Source: Clostridiaceae bacterium
Lineage (GTDB): Bacteria > Bacillota_I > Bacilli_A > Erysipelotrichales > Coprobacillaceae
Reading direction: 5' to 3'
Length of the DNA stretch: 64,000 nucleotides
NCBI GenBank assembly: GCA_902363625.1
Contig: CABJAS010000010.1
Location: forward strand, 26,060-90,059
Each line of letters opens with the position of its first letter. Position 1 is the first letter of the stretch. The notes below the pieces were generated by a model that searched no databases, was not told the DNA's origin, and worked only from the letters and a program-made list of their open reading frames with translations. Shown here one piece after another: positions 7,789 through 17,140 of this stretch. Both the position numbers and the translations under genes were made by a program.

Positions 7789-9972
7789 TTATCTGCTTAA
7801 ACTTCTTCTTTTTTTCTCTACTGCAACTAATGCCGCTGAAACTAAACCAAGAAGAGCAAAGGCACTGTATAATGAAGCATTTGTCTTATCTCCTGTTGAA
7901 GGATTATCCGTATTTTCGGTTTTGTTTTCTCCTTTGTCATCAGGTTTAACGACTTCCTCTACTGGTAATTTTTCATAAACCGCTGTAACAACTAAATCTT
8001 TAGTTACCTTACTAAAATCTGTATCCCATTTAATAAATGTATACCCTTCGATAGTTGGGGCAGCTGGAGCGGTTGCTTTTTCTCCATCTTTTACAGTTTC
8101 TATTTTTAACACTGCTCCATTCATATCCACAAAGATGACTTCATGTGTAGATCCTTCCGGAGTTGGTGCTGGTGTCACTGTTTTTTCTTCAAAAACAACT
8201 GCATAAGTTGAGAATCGATCTGTCTCAAATGTAATCACATTATCTGTTAACGCAGCTTTGATTTTATCCACTTTTCCTTCGTGCATACGTAATACATAAA
8301 CATCTTTATCTTTTGCATTCTCTGCTACAGCGTTTGGTAATACAACAGTGAAAGTTAACGGTTTAGGCAATACTGTGATATTACCTAAAGGAGTTGTTGG
8401 TGTTTTTACTAAAACACTTAAATCAAGATACATTGCAACTTCTGTCACACTGTTATTTTCCTGAGTAATTTGTTTCAATTCTTTTTCAATCGCTTTGATA
8501 TCTTCACTCGCCTGTGGATTTGCTGTGTTGATTTCTTCTACTGTTGGATTTACTGTAATTGTTTCTCCTGATGCAATCGCATCATTAATATTTTGTACTG
8601 TTTTTTCATCAGTATATACTGAATCTGTACCTTTACTGATAATATCATTTAATGTATCATTTAAAATTTCAGGTGCTTTTTCATCATTTAACCCTGCCTG
8701 CGGTTTCTCTACCGGTTTTTGGGTATCGACAGAAGGCGGTGTTGGGTTTTCTACCTTATAAACAGAAACTACACACTCTGCTTTTGCATTTCCTGCTGTC
8801 GCAGTAATTGTTGCTTTCCCCGGTGCCACTGCTTTGACTACACCATTTTCTACAACGGCGATTTTTGGATCACTTGATTCCCAAGTCACTGTATCCAACG
8901 TTTCATTTGGATTTACAGTAGCCGTTAATGTTTTGTTAGAGCCTGCTTCTAAAGTAAGTGTTGTATCTGATAATTCAATTCCTGTAGCAATAGGAGCTAC
9001 TTTGAATGTATCTTCAATCGGATATGCTTTGTAACCTGCTTTTACATAGTCAGTTGGATCAGAATCAAAAGTTCCCCCTATAACCTGAATATGGTCTTTC
9101 GCATCTGTCCATTCTGACGCAGTGTTTTTAGACCATGTATAAGCTAACAGTCCTTCACTGTACACAGATTTAAAGGTTCCCCCTGAAATAGTTACATTTG
9201 GTACAGAACTATACCCAGGACGGTTTACGATAGAAATTGCTGCACCATCGGGAACAGCTCCATCCCCTGTTTTGTCAACACGATGATCCTCACCGGTTCC
9301 TTCAATCATACCACCATTGATACTTACTACAGAAAGATTTCCTGCGCAAAGCTGAATGCCAAGATCTCCCTTGACTGTACCGCCATTAATCGTAATTTCT
9401 CCAGTCTGTGGATGATAGATTGCTGCTCCAGTTCCATCAGGATCAGAATTTAAAACTGAACCACCATTAATTGTAATAGTTGTTCCATTATTGTTTAAAC
9501 CATTCCCGGCAACACCATACCACTCACCTTTCAATGTACCGCTATTAAGTGTTAATTTAGAATTAACAAACACCCCAACAGCACATTGATAACCGAATAT
9601 TGAACCGCCACCGACACTGTCGTTAACGATCAAAGACGAATCGAATAATCGGATAGGAGCAGCCGTTTTATTTACACTCTCCCCCGTTAGTGATTGCGTA
9701 ACTTTCTTTCCGTTCAATTCTAAAACAAACGATTTTCCATTAACATCAATCGTGCTTTCTAAATTTATATCATTTAGAAGCTTAATAGTTTGACCCTCTG
9801 CCACATTTTGAACCGCATCAGATAATGATGTATACTTAGTTTCTCCTATTTCCGCAACATTTTCTGTATCGTTGATTTCATTTTCACCAACCGCATTCAC
9901 GGAAACTAAATTTCCCATGATCAAACTTCCAATCATCAATACAGAGACGAATAGACTTATTGTTTTTTTCAT
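7789..9972 (-). CDS. Wall-anchored surface protein with beta-helix, Big_2 and InlB B-repeat domains
   Basis: A 727-residue secreted protein. Visible in order: signal peptide (about 1-27); repeated ITINGGTV / VTISGGTF rungs of a right-handed beta-helix (about 60-305); a bacterial Ig-like Big_2 domain (about 329-406); a mixed domain; an InlB-type B-repeat (about 610-667); then the sorting signal NPSTGD (690-695), a hydrophobic helix and the tail KKRRSLSR. It should be covalently attached to the wall by a sortase. The beta-helix suggests carbohydrate or host-ligand binding, but no catalytic residues were identified. Its upstream region contains the inverted-repeat switch described separately. 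Confidence 0.88.
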   Translation of the reverse strand: MKKTISLFVSVLMIGSLIMGNLVSVNAVGENEINDTENVAEIGETKYTSLSDAVQNVAEGQTIKLLNDINLESTIDVNGKSFVLELNGKKVTQSLTGESVNKTAAPIRLFDSSLIVNDSVGGGSIFGYQCAVGVFVNSKLTLNSGTLKGEWYGVAGNGLNNNGTTITINGGSVLNSDPDGTGAAIYHPQTGEITINGGTVKGDLGIQLCAGNLSVVSINGGMIEGTGEDHRVDKTGDGAVPDGAAISIVNRPGYSSVPNVTISGGTFKSVYSEGLLAYTWSKNTASEWTDAKDHIQVIGGTFDSDPTDYVKAGYKAYPIEDTFKVAPIATGIELSDTTLTLEAGSNKTLTATVNPNETLDTVTWESSDPKIAVVENGVVKAVAPGKATITATAGNAKAECVVSVYKVENPTPPSVDTQKPVEKPQAGLNDEKAPEILNDTLNDIISKGTDSVYTDEKTVQNINDAIASGETITVNPTVEEINTANPQASEDIKAIEKELKQITQENNSVTEVAMYLDLSVLVKTPTTPLGNITVLPKPLTFTVVLPNAVAENAKDKDVYVLRMHEGKVDKIKAALTDNVITFETDRFSTYAVVFEEKTVTPAPTPEGSTHEVIFVDMNGAVLKIETVKDGEKATAPAAPTIEGYTFIKWDTDFSKVTKDLVVTAVYEKLPVEEVVKPDDKGENKTENTDNPSTGDKTNASLYSAFALLGLVSAALVAVEKKRRSLSR

Positions 9973-10041
9973 AATTTTCCTCCTTTTAAATCACTCACTG
10001 TTTTCCTCATCAGTTTCCCTATAATCCCCCCTAGTACAAAA

Positions 10042-10152
10042 GTTTACTATTTGTTACAAGAATGTTATGATTTATTTGACAAATATTGGTGCGAATAAAC
10101 CTATATTTTTATTTGCTACAGACCTTAGAATTATGTGTAACAAATAGTAAAC
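10042..10152 (-). promoter_or_regulatory. Putative invertible promoter switch bounded by 17-bp inverted repeats
   Basis: GTTTACTATTTGTTACA (10042-10058) recurs as its exact reverse complement at 10136-10152, bounding a 77-bp AT-rich segment. The segment lies in the 227-bp gap between the surface-protein start (9972) and the end of the serine recombinase gene. Promoter-like elements occur in both directions: plus strand TTGACA at 10076 with TATATT at 10102 (20-bp spacing) or TTGCTA at 10113 with TGTAAC at 10136 (17 bp); minus strand TTGTCA with TGTAAC at 18 bp. The state (ON or OFF) cannot be read with certainty. Inference: DNA inversion by the adjacent recombinase gives phase-variable expression. 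Confidence 0.75.
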
Positions 10153-10199
10153 CTTAAGTTACAAAAAAATATAATTCATTTGCAAATTTAAACCTATTT

Positions 10200-10805
10200 T
10201 TATAGCTTTCCTTTAATAAACTGCTTCACCCAGCGAGAAAAAGTCATGTGGCTGACATTCAGTATTTCACTGGCTTTTCTTAGACTGATTTTCTCATCCA
10301 GCCATAGTTGAAGAATTTCCGGGAATTCTTCGGGAATCTTTTTTGGTGGTCTGCCAAAAGCAACCCCTTTTAATTTTGCTTCACGGATTCCCTCTGCCTG
10401 TCTTTGACGAATATTTTCTCTTTCCACCTGAGCCACATAAGAAAGGATTTGCAGTACTAAATCGGAGATAAATTTTCCTGTAACGCCATTCACTTGATTT
10501 CTGGTATCTAGTAATGGAGAATCTAAAACAATAATATCAATATTCTTTATATTCGTTAGAAAACGCCATTGCTTAATTATCTCATCATAGTCTCTGCCTA
10601 AGCGGTCAATCGATTTGATATACAATTCATCCCCCTCCTGCAGTTGTCTGAGCAGTCTTTTATAGCGTGGACGATTAAAGTCCTTGCCGGATAACTTATC
10701 AATATAAATTTTATCTTTCATTATGCCAGCCTGTTTCATTGCTGACATCTGCCGATCGATATTTTGGTCTTTGCTTGACACTCGCACATAACCATATTTC
10801 TTCAT
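10200..10805 (-). CDS. Serine site-specific recombinase (Hin/resolvase family)
   Basis: A 201-residue resolvase/invertase. The catalytic domain has YGYVRVSSKDQ (nucleophile Ser10), the arginine motif SIDRLGRDYDE (Arg68, Arg71) and the long E helix (about 105-140, ending VERENIRQRQAEGIREAK). GVAFGRPPK leads into a C-terminal helix-turn-helix (about 160-195, ISLRKASEILNVSHMTFSRWVK). This compact size is that of DNA invertases and resolvases, not of large serine integrases. The gene lies directly next to a perfect inverted repeat in front of a surface-protein gene, so its job is probably to invert that segment. Confidence 0.9.
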   Translation of the reverse strand: MKKYGYVRVSSKDQNIDRQMSAMKQAGIMKDKIYIDKLSGKDFNRPRYKRLLRQLQEGDELYIKSIDRLGRDYDEIIKQWRFLTNIKNIDIIVLDSPLLDTRNQVNGVTGKFISDLVLQILSYVAQVERENIRQRQAEGIREAKLKGVAFGRPPKKIPEEFPEILQLWLDEKISLRKASEILNVSHMTFSRWVKQFIKGKL

Positions 10806-11032
10806 ATATCTTCCTCCTTATCTTCTACAAATTCTTATTATTTCACAATATGCTGTCATTAGGATATCAAAATGCTGTATTGCTTAATAATAAATTTATC
10901 TTAAATACTTCTATCTTTTTTGTGGCGTAGAATAACTTTTAGAATTAGATAAATAAAATAGGTTAAATATTTAGCTAAAGACTTATATTTATTAAGCAAA
11001 TAAAAGGAAATGATTCTACTTTATAGGCATGC

Positions 11033-11038
11033 TATAAT
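11033..11038 (+). promoter_or_regulatory. -10 element of the GNAT-like gene
   Basis: Perfect TATAAT 35 bp upstream of the chosen start at 11073; no good -35 hexamer is seen. Confidence 0.4.
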
Positions 11039-11072
11039 AATTTTATAAGTTAAAATGACAGGAGGAATAAAG

Positions 11073-11600
11073 ATGGAGATATGTAAAATAGGAACTTCTA
11101 ATGTTAATAGTGTAGCTAAACTGATGGCAGATATTAAACCGGACTGGTGGGATTTTGAGGGAGCCTGTCAGCAGCTGCAAGATGTTTCAATGCTCGCCAA
11201 ACTTGTAGGATGGTGTATGGAAAAGGATGGTAAACCGCTGGGCTGGATATTATGTGCTGAATTTGAAGGCTACTCTTATTTGAGCATAGAAAATCTAGGC
11301 TATGATGACCATGGCATCTTCGTCATGGAACAACAGCTGGAACCGTTATTAAACGAAGCTGAAAAATACGCAAGAGAGAAAGGATATCGCAATCTCAAAT
11401 ACGTTATTGGCTCTACAGACATGTCATGCCATGGTCGCCCGCTCCTCAATTATGCTGATGAATTAAGAAACTTAAAATCTCATCATCGTGAACATTTTGA
11501 TTATTTTATTGATTATGGCTTTTATCCAACCGGTTTTATTCCTCACTGTTATGGAGAAAACTATCATGGCATTATCATGATTAAATCATTATTGTTTTAA
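11073..11600 (+). CDS. GNAT-like acetyltransferase family protein
   Basis: A 175-residue protein with the general layout of a GNAT fold: a beta strand KPLGWILCAEF (about 50-60), a helix NEAEKYAREKGYRNLKYVIG (about 97-116) and a terminal YFIDYGFYPTGF element resembling the acetyltransferase 'GF' motif. The pyrophosphate-binding loop is not clear, so the assignment is tentative and the substrate unknown. An ATG at 11055 is in frame, but CAGGAGGA lies between it and the ATG at 11073, making 11073 the start. Confidence 0.6.
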   Translation: MEICKIGTSNVNSVAKLMADIKPDWWDFEGACQQLQDVSMLAKLVGWCMEKDGKPLGWILCAEFEGYSYLSIENLGYDDHGIFVMEQQLEPLLNEAEKYAREKGYRNLKYVIGSTDMSCHGRPLLNYADELRNLKSHHREHFDYFIDYGFYPTGFIPHCYGENYHGIIMIKSLLF

Positions 11601-11608
11601 TAAGAATA

Positions 11609-11690
11609 AAAAAGTGCTGTTAGTAATAAATGGAGCCTTAAAGTTGAACTATGCAACTAGAGGGATTCACAACACTAACAACACTTTTTA
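11609..11690 (+). terminator. Long-loop terminator-like hairpin after the GNAT-like gene
   Basis: AAAAAGTG-c-TGTTAGT (11609-11624) pairs with ACTAACA-a-CACTTTTT (11674-11689), with a 49-nt loop that contains a small GTTG/CAAC hairpin. The T-rich tail fits a terminator, but the large loop is unusual. Confidence 0.55.
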
Positions 11691-11950
11691 TTTTCTTTTA
11701 TAATAGATCTTCACTATTACTTCAATACATTAGAGCTTCAGCCATTTAGAAAATAAAGACAGCTTATAGGAATAGACATAATCCTTCATAAGCAATAAAA
11801 GTATTTTTATAATGCGCTTTATCTGCCATTACAAATAAAGTAAAAAAGATAATCGTGCATAGAAATGAAATTTTATTAAATAAAATATATCCCTTTATAA
11901 TAAAAAAACTAAAAATTATATTACATAATCTCTAGTTCCATAATATGAAC
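11691..11950. other. AT-rich intergenic region without recognisable features
   Basis: No open reading frame with a ribosome site, no clear promoter pair and no repeat was found between the GNAT hairpin and the terminator of the MupG-like gene. Confidence 0.6.
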
Positions 11951-11972
11951 AAAAGAGGCTGAACGCCTCTCA
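11951..11972 (-). terminator. Terminator of the MupG-like gene
   Basis: AGAGGC / GCCTCT stem with a 5-nt loop; on the minus strand it is followed by TTTTGTT. Confidence 0.7.
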
Positions 11973-11979
11973 AGTTTTA

Positions 11980-13071
11980 TTATTTAATAAAGTTGAATTT
12001 CTTCCATCCTTTAAGATGTTCTAAGATGCATAATTCTTCTTCAGGAATACGTCCTACTAAATTACGTTCTCCATCATTAGGAATATCTTCTAAGATGATT
12101 TGTACTTCTGCACGGTAATGTTTTAAGTTATCATTAATGACACAAACATCTCCGCGAGTGAAGAATTCTTTATCGCAAGGTGTGTGAGGAATTGAAGTTT
12201 CTCTGTAAAGCATACGAGTGAATGAACTTCTTACCATTTGACTTGGGTAATCCCCTCTGTTTGAATGCACATGGTTGAATAATAAGTTCTTTTCTTCTTC
12301 TGTAACAGTATCTGCTAAATCAATTTTGATCTGCACTGTATTTAAATCAATACCACCTAATGATTTTAATTCTTCTTCTGTTGCATAAGCATTACCAATG
12401 ATAACGTCGTCGATTAATCCTGTTGCAAATAAATGTCTTGCCTGTAAATCGATTGGCATTTTACGATGTATTTCACAAGTTGGTAATCCGGCATATACTT
12501 CCCATGGTCCGAAAGTCGGATCATTATGGCTTGATACGAATGCTGCTGTTGTGAATCCTAAACGTTTCCAGTTACGTGAGAAATTCATGAATAAATCCCA
12601 GTCTAAAGCTGTATATTTTTGTGGATAGAAGTTATGGCAGATCAGCATTTGATCTTGTCTAGCTCCCATATGAAGCATTGCTTCTACATTGTCTGAAGTA
12701 GTAGAACCATTGAATTCGATTTTTAATCCATAAGGATTTTGTGTTGTCATAGTATCCATCATGGCACCAAATGACATATCTAAACGTACGATATCTACAT
12801 GCATATCAGCGAATGGTTTTAAGTTAGTTGCACTTGCTCCTAAATGTTCAAATACTTTAGGATTTGTATCTACAGCTACTTCAAATCCTAATTCATGAGC
12901 TTTATCCATGAATTCTTTGAATTCTTCAATCATTTCTTCTTTTGGTTTGTTTACAGATAATAAGCAAGTAAAAATACGTGAAAATCCATATTTAGCTGCC
13001 ATTTCCATGTAAGCAAAATCTTTTTCTTTTGTTGAATGTTCTGGGTAAATTGAAATACCTAATCTTCTCAT
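11980..13071 (-). CDS. MupG-like TIM-barrel protein (DUF871; 6-phospho-N-acetylmuramidase family)
   Basis: A 363-residue protein with the DUF871/MupG signature: MRRLGISIYPEHS at the start, VDTNPKVFEHLG, VRLDMSFG, ICHNFYPQ and FVSSHN in an (alpha/beta)8 barrel, and a C-terminal cyclophilin-like domain (about 245-363). Characterised MupG cleaves MurNAc-6-phosphate-GlcNAc during cell-wall recycling; other family members act on phosphorylated glycosides, so the substrate is open. The frame is open to 13164, but AAGGAGA precedes the ATG at 13071, which gives the conserved N-terminus. A cre-like site lies about 90 bp upstream, and sugar-PTS genes precede it. Confidence 0.85.
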   Translation of the reverse strand: MRRLGISIYPEHSTKEKDFAYMEMAAKYGFSRIFTCLLSVNKPKEEMIEEFKEFMDKAHELGFEVAVDTNPKVFEHLGASATNLKPFADMHVDIVRLDMSFGAMMDTMTTQNPYGLKIEFNGSTTSDNVEAMLHMGARQDQMLICHNFYPQKYTALDWDLFMNFSRNWKRLGFTTAAFVSSHNDPTFGPWEVYAGLPTCEIHRKMPIDLQARHLFATGLIDDVIIGNAYATEEELKSLGGIDLNTVQIKIDLADTVTEEEKNLLFNHVHSNRGDYPSQMVRSSFTRMLYRETSIPHTPCDKEFFTRGDVCVINDNLKHYRAEVQIILEDIPNDGERNLVGRIPEEELCILEHLKGWKKFNFIK

Positions 13072-13160
13072 ATTGTGTCTCCTTTTTCTTTTCCCGTTTC
13101 TACGCTCAGATGTCCCGTATATCTTTAAGCTGCCTAAGGGAGTTTCATTTACAACTAATA

Positions 13161-13174
13161 TCATAACGCTTTCA
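13161..13174 (-). promoter_or_regulatory. cre-like site upstream of the MupG-like gene
   Basis: TGAAAGCGTTATGA on the minus strand matches the CcpA consensus TGWAANCGNTNWCA at 13 of 14 positions. It is located between the GH1 terminator and the MupG-like start. Confidence 0.5.
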
Positions 13175-13210
13175 AAGGCATAAAATAAAGATAATTCCAG
13201 AATCTGAAAA

Positions 13211-13240
13211 TGAAAACATCGCCTATGAAGACGATGTTTA
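13211..13240 (-). terminator. Terminator of the glycosidase gene
   Basis: AAACATCG pairs with CGATGTTT and is followed on the minus strand by a TCATTTTC tract. This suggests at least partial separation of the MupG-like gene from the upstream operon. Confidence 0.6.
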
Positions 13241-13241
13241 A

Positions 13242-14738
<1,497 letters not shown>

Positions 14739-14747
14739 TTATATTTA

Positions 14748-15155
14748 TTATTGAACAGACTTGCGATAGCTGCAAATACGTTTAATACGCATGACATTAT
14801 CTTCATTAGGAAAATGAAATGGATTCATCTTCGTTTCTTTAAATCCTTCGACGATATCCAATGCATCTTCATAGACATCTTCTACATTCATTGAGCCATA
14901 CATCTTTGGGGGCAGTAAATAAATCGGTGTTTCAATGTCCCCATATTTTTTCATGAATGTACTGATTTCAAATTTTAAATGCGGGCAGCACATCACGACA
15001 TCATATTGATTCATGACATCATGTGACAATGCAAAAGGTTGAAAATCAATTGATATTTTATCTTCATATCCTTTTTCCTTAATTTCATTTGACATCTTGA
15101 CAGACATTGCACTTGAAGAGAATCCGCCTAAACAGCATATTAATATTTTTACCAT
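14748..15155 (-). CDS. PTS lactose/cellobiose-type IIB component
   Basis: A 135-residue phosphocarrier protein. The active-site cysteine lies in the P-loop ILICCLGGFSSSAMS (Cys7 or Cys8), typical of the Lac-family IIB. The remaining fold includes MCCPHLKFEI and a longer C-terminal tail than ChbB/CelA (about 100 residues). It would pass phosphate from IIA to the sugar entering through IIC, but neither IIA nor IIC is present here, so the partners are elsewhere. First gene of the operon with the GH1 enzyme; a cre-like site lies upstream. Confidence 0.82.
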   Translation of the reverse strand: MVKILICCLGGFSSSAMSVKMSNEIKEKGYEDKISIDFQPFALSHDVMNQYDVVMCCPHLKFEISTFMKKYGDIETPIYLLPPKMYGSMNVEDVYEDALDIVEGFKETKMNPFHFPNEDNVMRIKRICSYRKSVQ

Positions 15156-15225
15156 GTTTTTCCTCCTTAACTGTACACAGTATGGCTTAATTTTAACACT
15201 GATTGTATTAAAACAAAAGCAATTT

Positions 15226-15239
15226 TATAACCGCTTTCA
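15226..15239 (-). promoter_or_regulatory. cre-like site upstream of the PTS IIB / GH1 operon
   Basis: TGAAAGCGGTTATA on the minus strand matches the CcpA consensus at 13 of 14 positions. It lies about 35 bp upstream of a TAAAAT -10 candidate at 15190-15195. Confidence 0.5.
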
Positions 15240-15252
15240 TTTTTTGTAAATT

Positions 15253-15274
15253 AAAAAACACCTCATCGGTGTTT
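15253..15274 (-). terminator. Terminator of the Gx transporter-like gene
   Basis: AAACACC / GGTGTTT stem with a 5-nt loop and TTTAATTT tail on the minus strand. Confidence 0.8.
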
Positions 15275-15788
15275 AAGCTTTCATGCTTTTTGTATATTTT
15301 GATAAATAGGTAACGATCGTGTTCGCGATAATCCCGGTAAATATTCCCGTTGGAATAGACGTAGCAAATAAAGCAATGATCCAAGTTGCCATTGCCCATG
15401 ACTGATAAATATAGACAACCACTAAAATTTGTCCCACACCATGACCAATCGCACTGACAATCGAGGTCGATACCATCGGCAGCTTTGTAAACCTTCTAAC
15501 CAGCATAATCGCAATGGAGCTTAATAAGACTCCTCCGGCAGATATAAACCATGTATAACTAAAGATAGAGCCTCTTAACAGTCCTGCTAATACCACTCTT
15601 AAAATATTGACAATAGCCATTTCCTTTGCCGAAAATAATTCGATTGTAACCAAGGAAATGATATTCGCAAATCCTAATTTTATTCCATAAGGCAGCGGTA
15701 AAGCAAGGCTGGCTTCAAATGTATGGAGAGCAACCGCAAGGGTAGTTAGCATCGCAATATAAACGAGCTTTCTTGTTTTTTTATTCAT
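15273..15788 (-). CDS. Gx transporter family / EetB-like membrane protein
   Basis: A 171-residue integral membrane protein with about five helices, of the family once named heptaprenyl diphosphate synthase component I and now Gx transporter. Conserved-looking segments are LPLPYGIKLGFANIISLV, AGLLRGSIFSYTWF and SAIGHGVGQI. The Listeria extracellular electron transfer protein EetB is of this family, and here the gene starts inside the end of an FMN-binding lipoprotein gene (8-bp overlap), pointing to a flavin or quinone-linked redox role. Gx transporter as the family is well supported; the electron-transfer role is inferred. Confidence 0.8.
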   Translation of the reverse strand: MNKKTRKLVYIAMLTTLAVALHTFEASLALPLPYGIKLGFANIISLVTIELFSAKEMAIVNILRVVLAGLLRGSIFSYTWFISAGGVLLSSIAIMLVRRFTKLPMVSTSIVSAIGHGVGQILVVVYIYQSWAMATWIIALFATSIPTGIFTGIIANTIVTYLSKYTKSMKA

Positions 15789-16152
15789 TGCTTCCTCCTG
15801 ATGTATTATTTTCTAACAGTGCTTCATCCAGCGCCACTTTGACAGCTTCCAAAACGCCTTGACTAGAAGCTGTAGCACCGGTCACAACGTCGATGCCTTC
15901 TAACGAATTCTTGCCAACGATCTCCGGCAGCAGTTTTTCTTTTACTTCAGACATATAAGATGCTGTTTCATTATCCTTAATAATATCTATAGCCGATAAA
16001 TTGCCTTCGCTCACCGTAATCTTAACCTGAATGGTACCGCATTTACCGTTTCCAACCCCTATGTATTCTCCATCTTTATAGAGAGATTTTTCTTTTGTAC
16101 TGCATCCGCTGATAACCAATAGAATGCTGAGAATCCATAAAATCTTTTTCAT
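15781..16152 (-). CDS. FMN-binding domain lipoprotein
   Basis: A 123-residue lipoprotein: signal peptide with lipobox VISGC (Cys17), then one FMN_bind domain (about 25-112). The motif DVVTGATASSQ (Thr94 in TGAT) matches the ApbE-directed flavinylation site, so Thr94 should carry covalent FMN on the outer face of the membrane. It is coupled to the EetB-like gene downstream and follows the exonuclease gene by one base. An ApbE enzyme is encoded at 30043-31134. Confidence 0.88.
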   Translation of the reverse strand: MKKILWILSILLVISGCSTKEKSLYKDGEYIGVGNGKCGTIQVKITVSEGNLSAIDIIKDNETASYMSEVKEKLLPEIVGKNSLEGIDVVTGATASSQGVLEAVKVALDEALLENNTSGGSNE

Positions 16153-16153
16153 A

Positions 16154-17053
16154 CTAACTCCCTACCCATGTATTTTCATTAATGATCTGCAAAAATTCAG
16201 TTAACCCAATGATCTGAATATCCTGTCCTTTCTGCATCAGTTCATATGCCCGTTTATAGTTATTTGTATCTGTCTTGCCGGCACTGATCAGATAATTCGT
16301 ATTGATGTTTACTTTTTCTTGTAAAAAACCGCCGGCAAGCGTTATATAATCTTTAATGACAGTGCCATAGCTGACATGAATACTATCTAAGCAGATGCAT
16401 TGGTGAAAAAGAAAATGATTTGTATCCTTGCCCTCTTCTTCACGCATTTCCTGATTACTGGCAATATCACTCATATAGATATTCTTATAATACTGATCTG
16501 CCATTCTTCCATATTGCACATGAATCAATTCATGCAGTTCATCTAAACTTCTTAATTGATAAATGCTTTTTATTTTTCGAATAATACGATAACACATAAT
16601 CGCATCCTCTAAAGCATGATGATGAGAAAAACGCAAATTAAAATACGTAGCAATCCCATCTAATTTATAAGAAGGACAGTTTGGCAGCAGCTTCTTTGAT
16701 AAAACAAAGGTACAGGACATATCACAGTTAGGATAGGTTAAATGATAATGATCCAACGTCGCTCTTAAAGCTAAGGCATCCTGCTGGATATTATGCGCCA
16801 ATATAACCGTATCATTGAATAAGGGAGCAATCTGTGCCCACACTCGATCAAAGGTTGGAGCCGCCGCTAATTTACCTTCACTGATTTGATGAATATGATA
16901 ATGTCCGCTTTCACTGATAAAAGGAACCGGTTTTACCCTTGAATAGAACGTATCGACAATTCGGTTGTTTTCAACAACGCAAACTCCGATTGCGCATATG
17001 CTGCTTGGATATCGATTGGCTAGTTCTAGATCAAATGCAGTATACCTTTCCAT
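16154..17053 (-). CDS. 3'-5' exonuclease (DnaQ-like) with C-terminal BRCT-like domain
   Basis: A 299-residue protein. Residues about 1-165 form a DEDDh exonuclease: FDLE (Asp/Glu pair near the N-terminus), ILAHNIQQD and HHALEDA (His and last Asp). Residues about 220-295 resemble a BRCT fold (ITLAGGF..., TNYLISAGKT..., RAYELMQKGQDIQIIGLTEFLQII). This architecture is common in Firmicutes and related to PolC/epsilon proofreading domains, but its physiological role is not settled. The start follows GGAGGG. It heads the short operon with the FMN lipoprotein. Confidence 0.85.
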   Translation of the reverse strand: MERYTAFDLELANRYPSSICAIGVCVVENNRIVDTFYSRVKPVPFISESGHYHIHQISEGKLAAAPTFDRVWAQIAPLFNDTVILAHNIQQDALALRATLDHYHLTYPNCDMSCTFVLSKKLLPNCPSYKLDGIATYFNLRFSHHHALEDAIMCYRIIRKIKSIYQLRSLDELHELIHVQYGRMADQYYKNIYMSDIASNQEMREEEGKDTNHFLFHQCICLDSIHVSYGTVIKDYITLAGGFLQEKVNINTNYLISAGKTDTNNYKRAYELMQKGQDIQIIGLTEFLQIINENTWVGS

Positions 17054-17099
17054 CCTGTTTCCCTCCGTAACGTTTATATCTTAACACAATTTAAACAAA

Positions 17100-17131
17100 T
17101 AAAAAAGGCTTCCGCCTATTCGAAAGCCAAA
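17100..17131 (-). terminator. Terminator of the pfkA-pyk operon
   Basis: GGCTT / AAGCC arms followed on the minus strand by six T residues. Confidence 0.65.
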
Positions 17132-17140
17132 TTTATGTAT

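Noticed and set aside
10042..10152. A terminator or recombinase operator instead of an invertible segment
   Set aside because: The repeats are 77 bp apart with no T tract, and the adjacent gene is a Hin-type recombinase. An operator role cannot be excluded but explains the arrangement less well.
15208..15399. 63-codon minus-strand ORF in another frame of the Gx gene
   Set aside because: Overlaps the well-supported EetB-like gene in a different frame and runs through its terminator.
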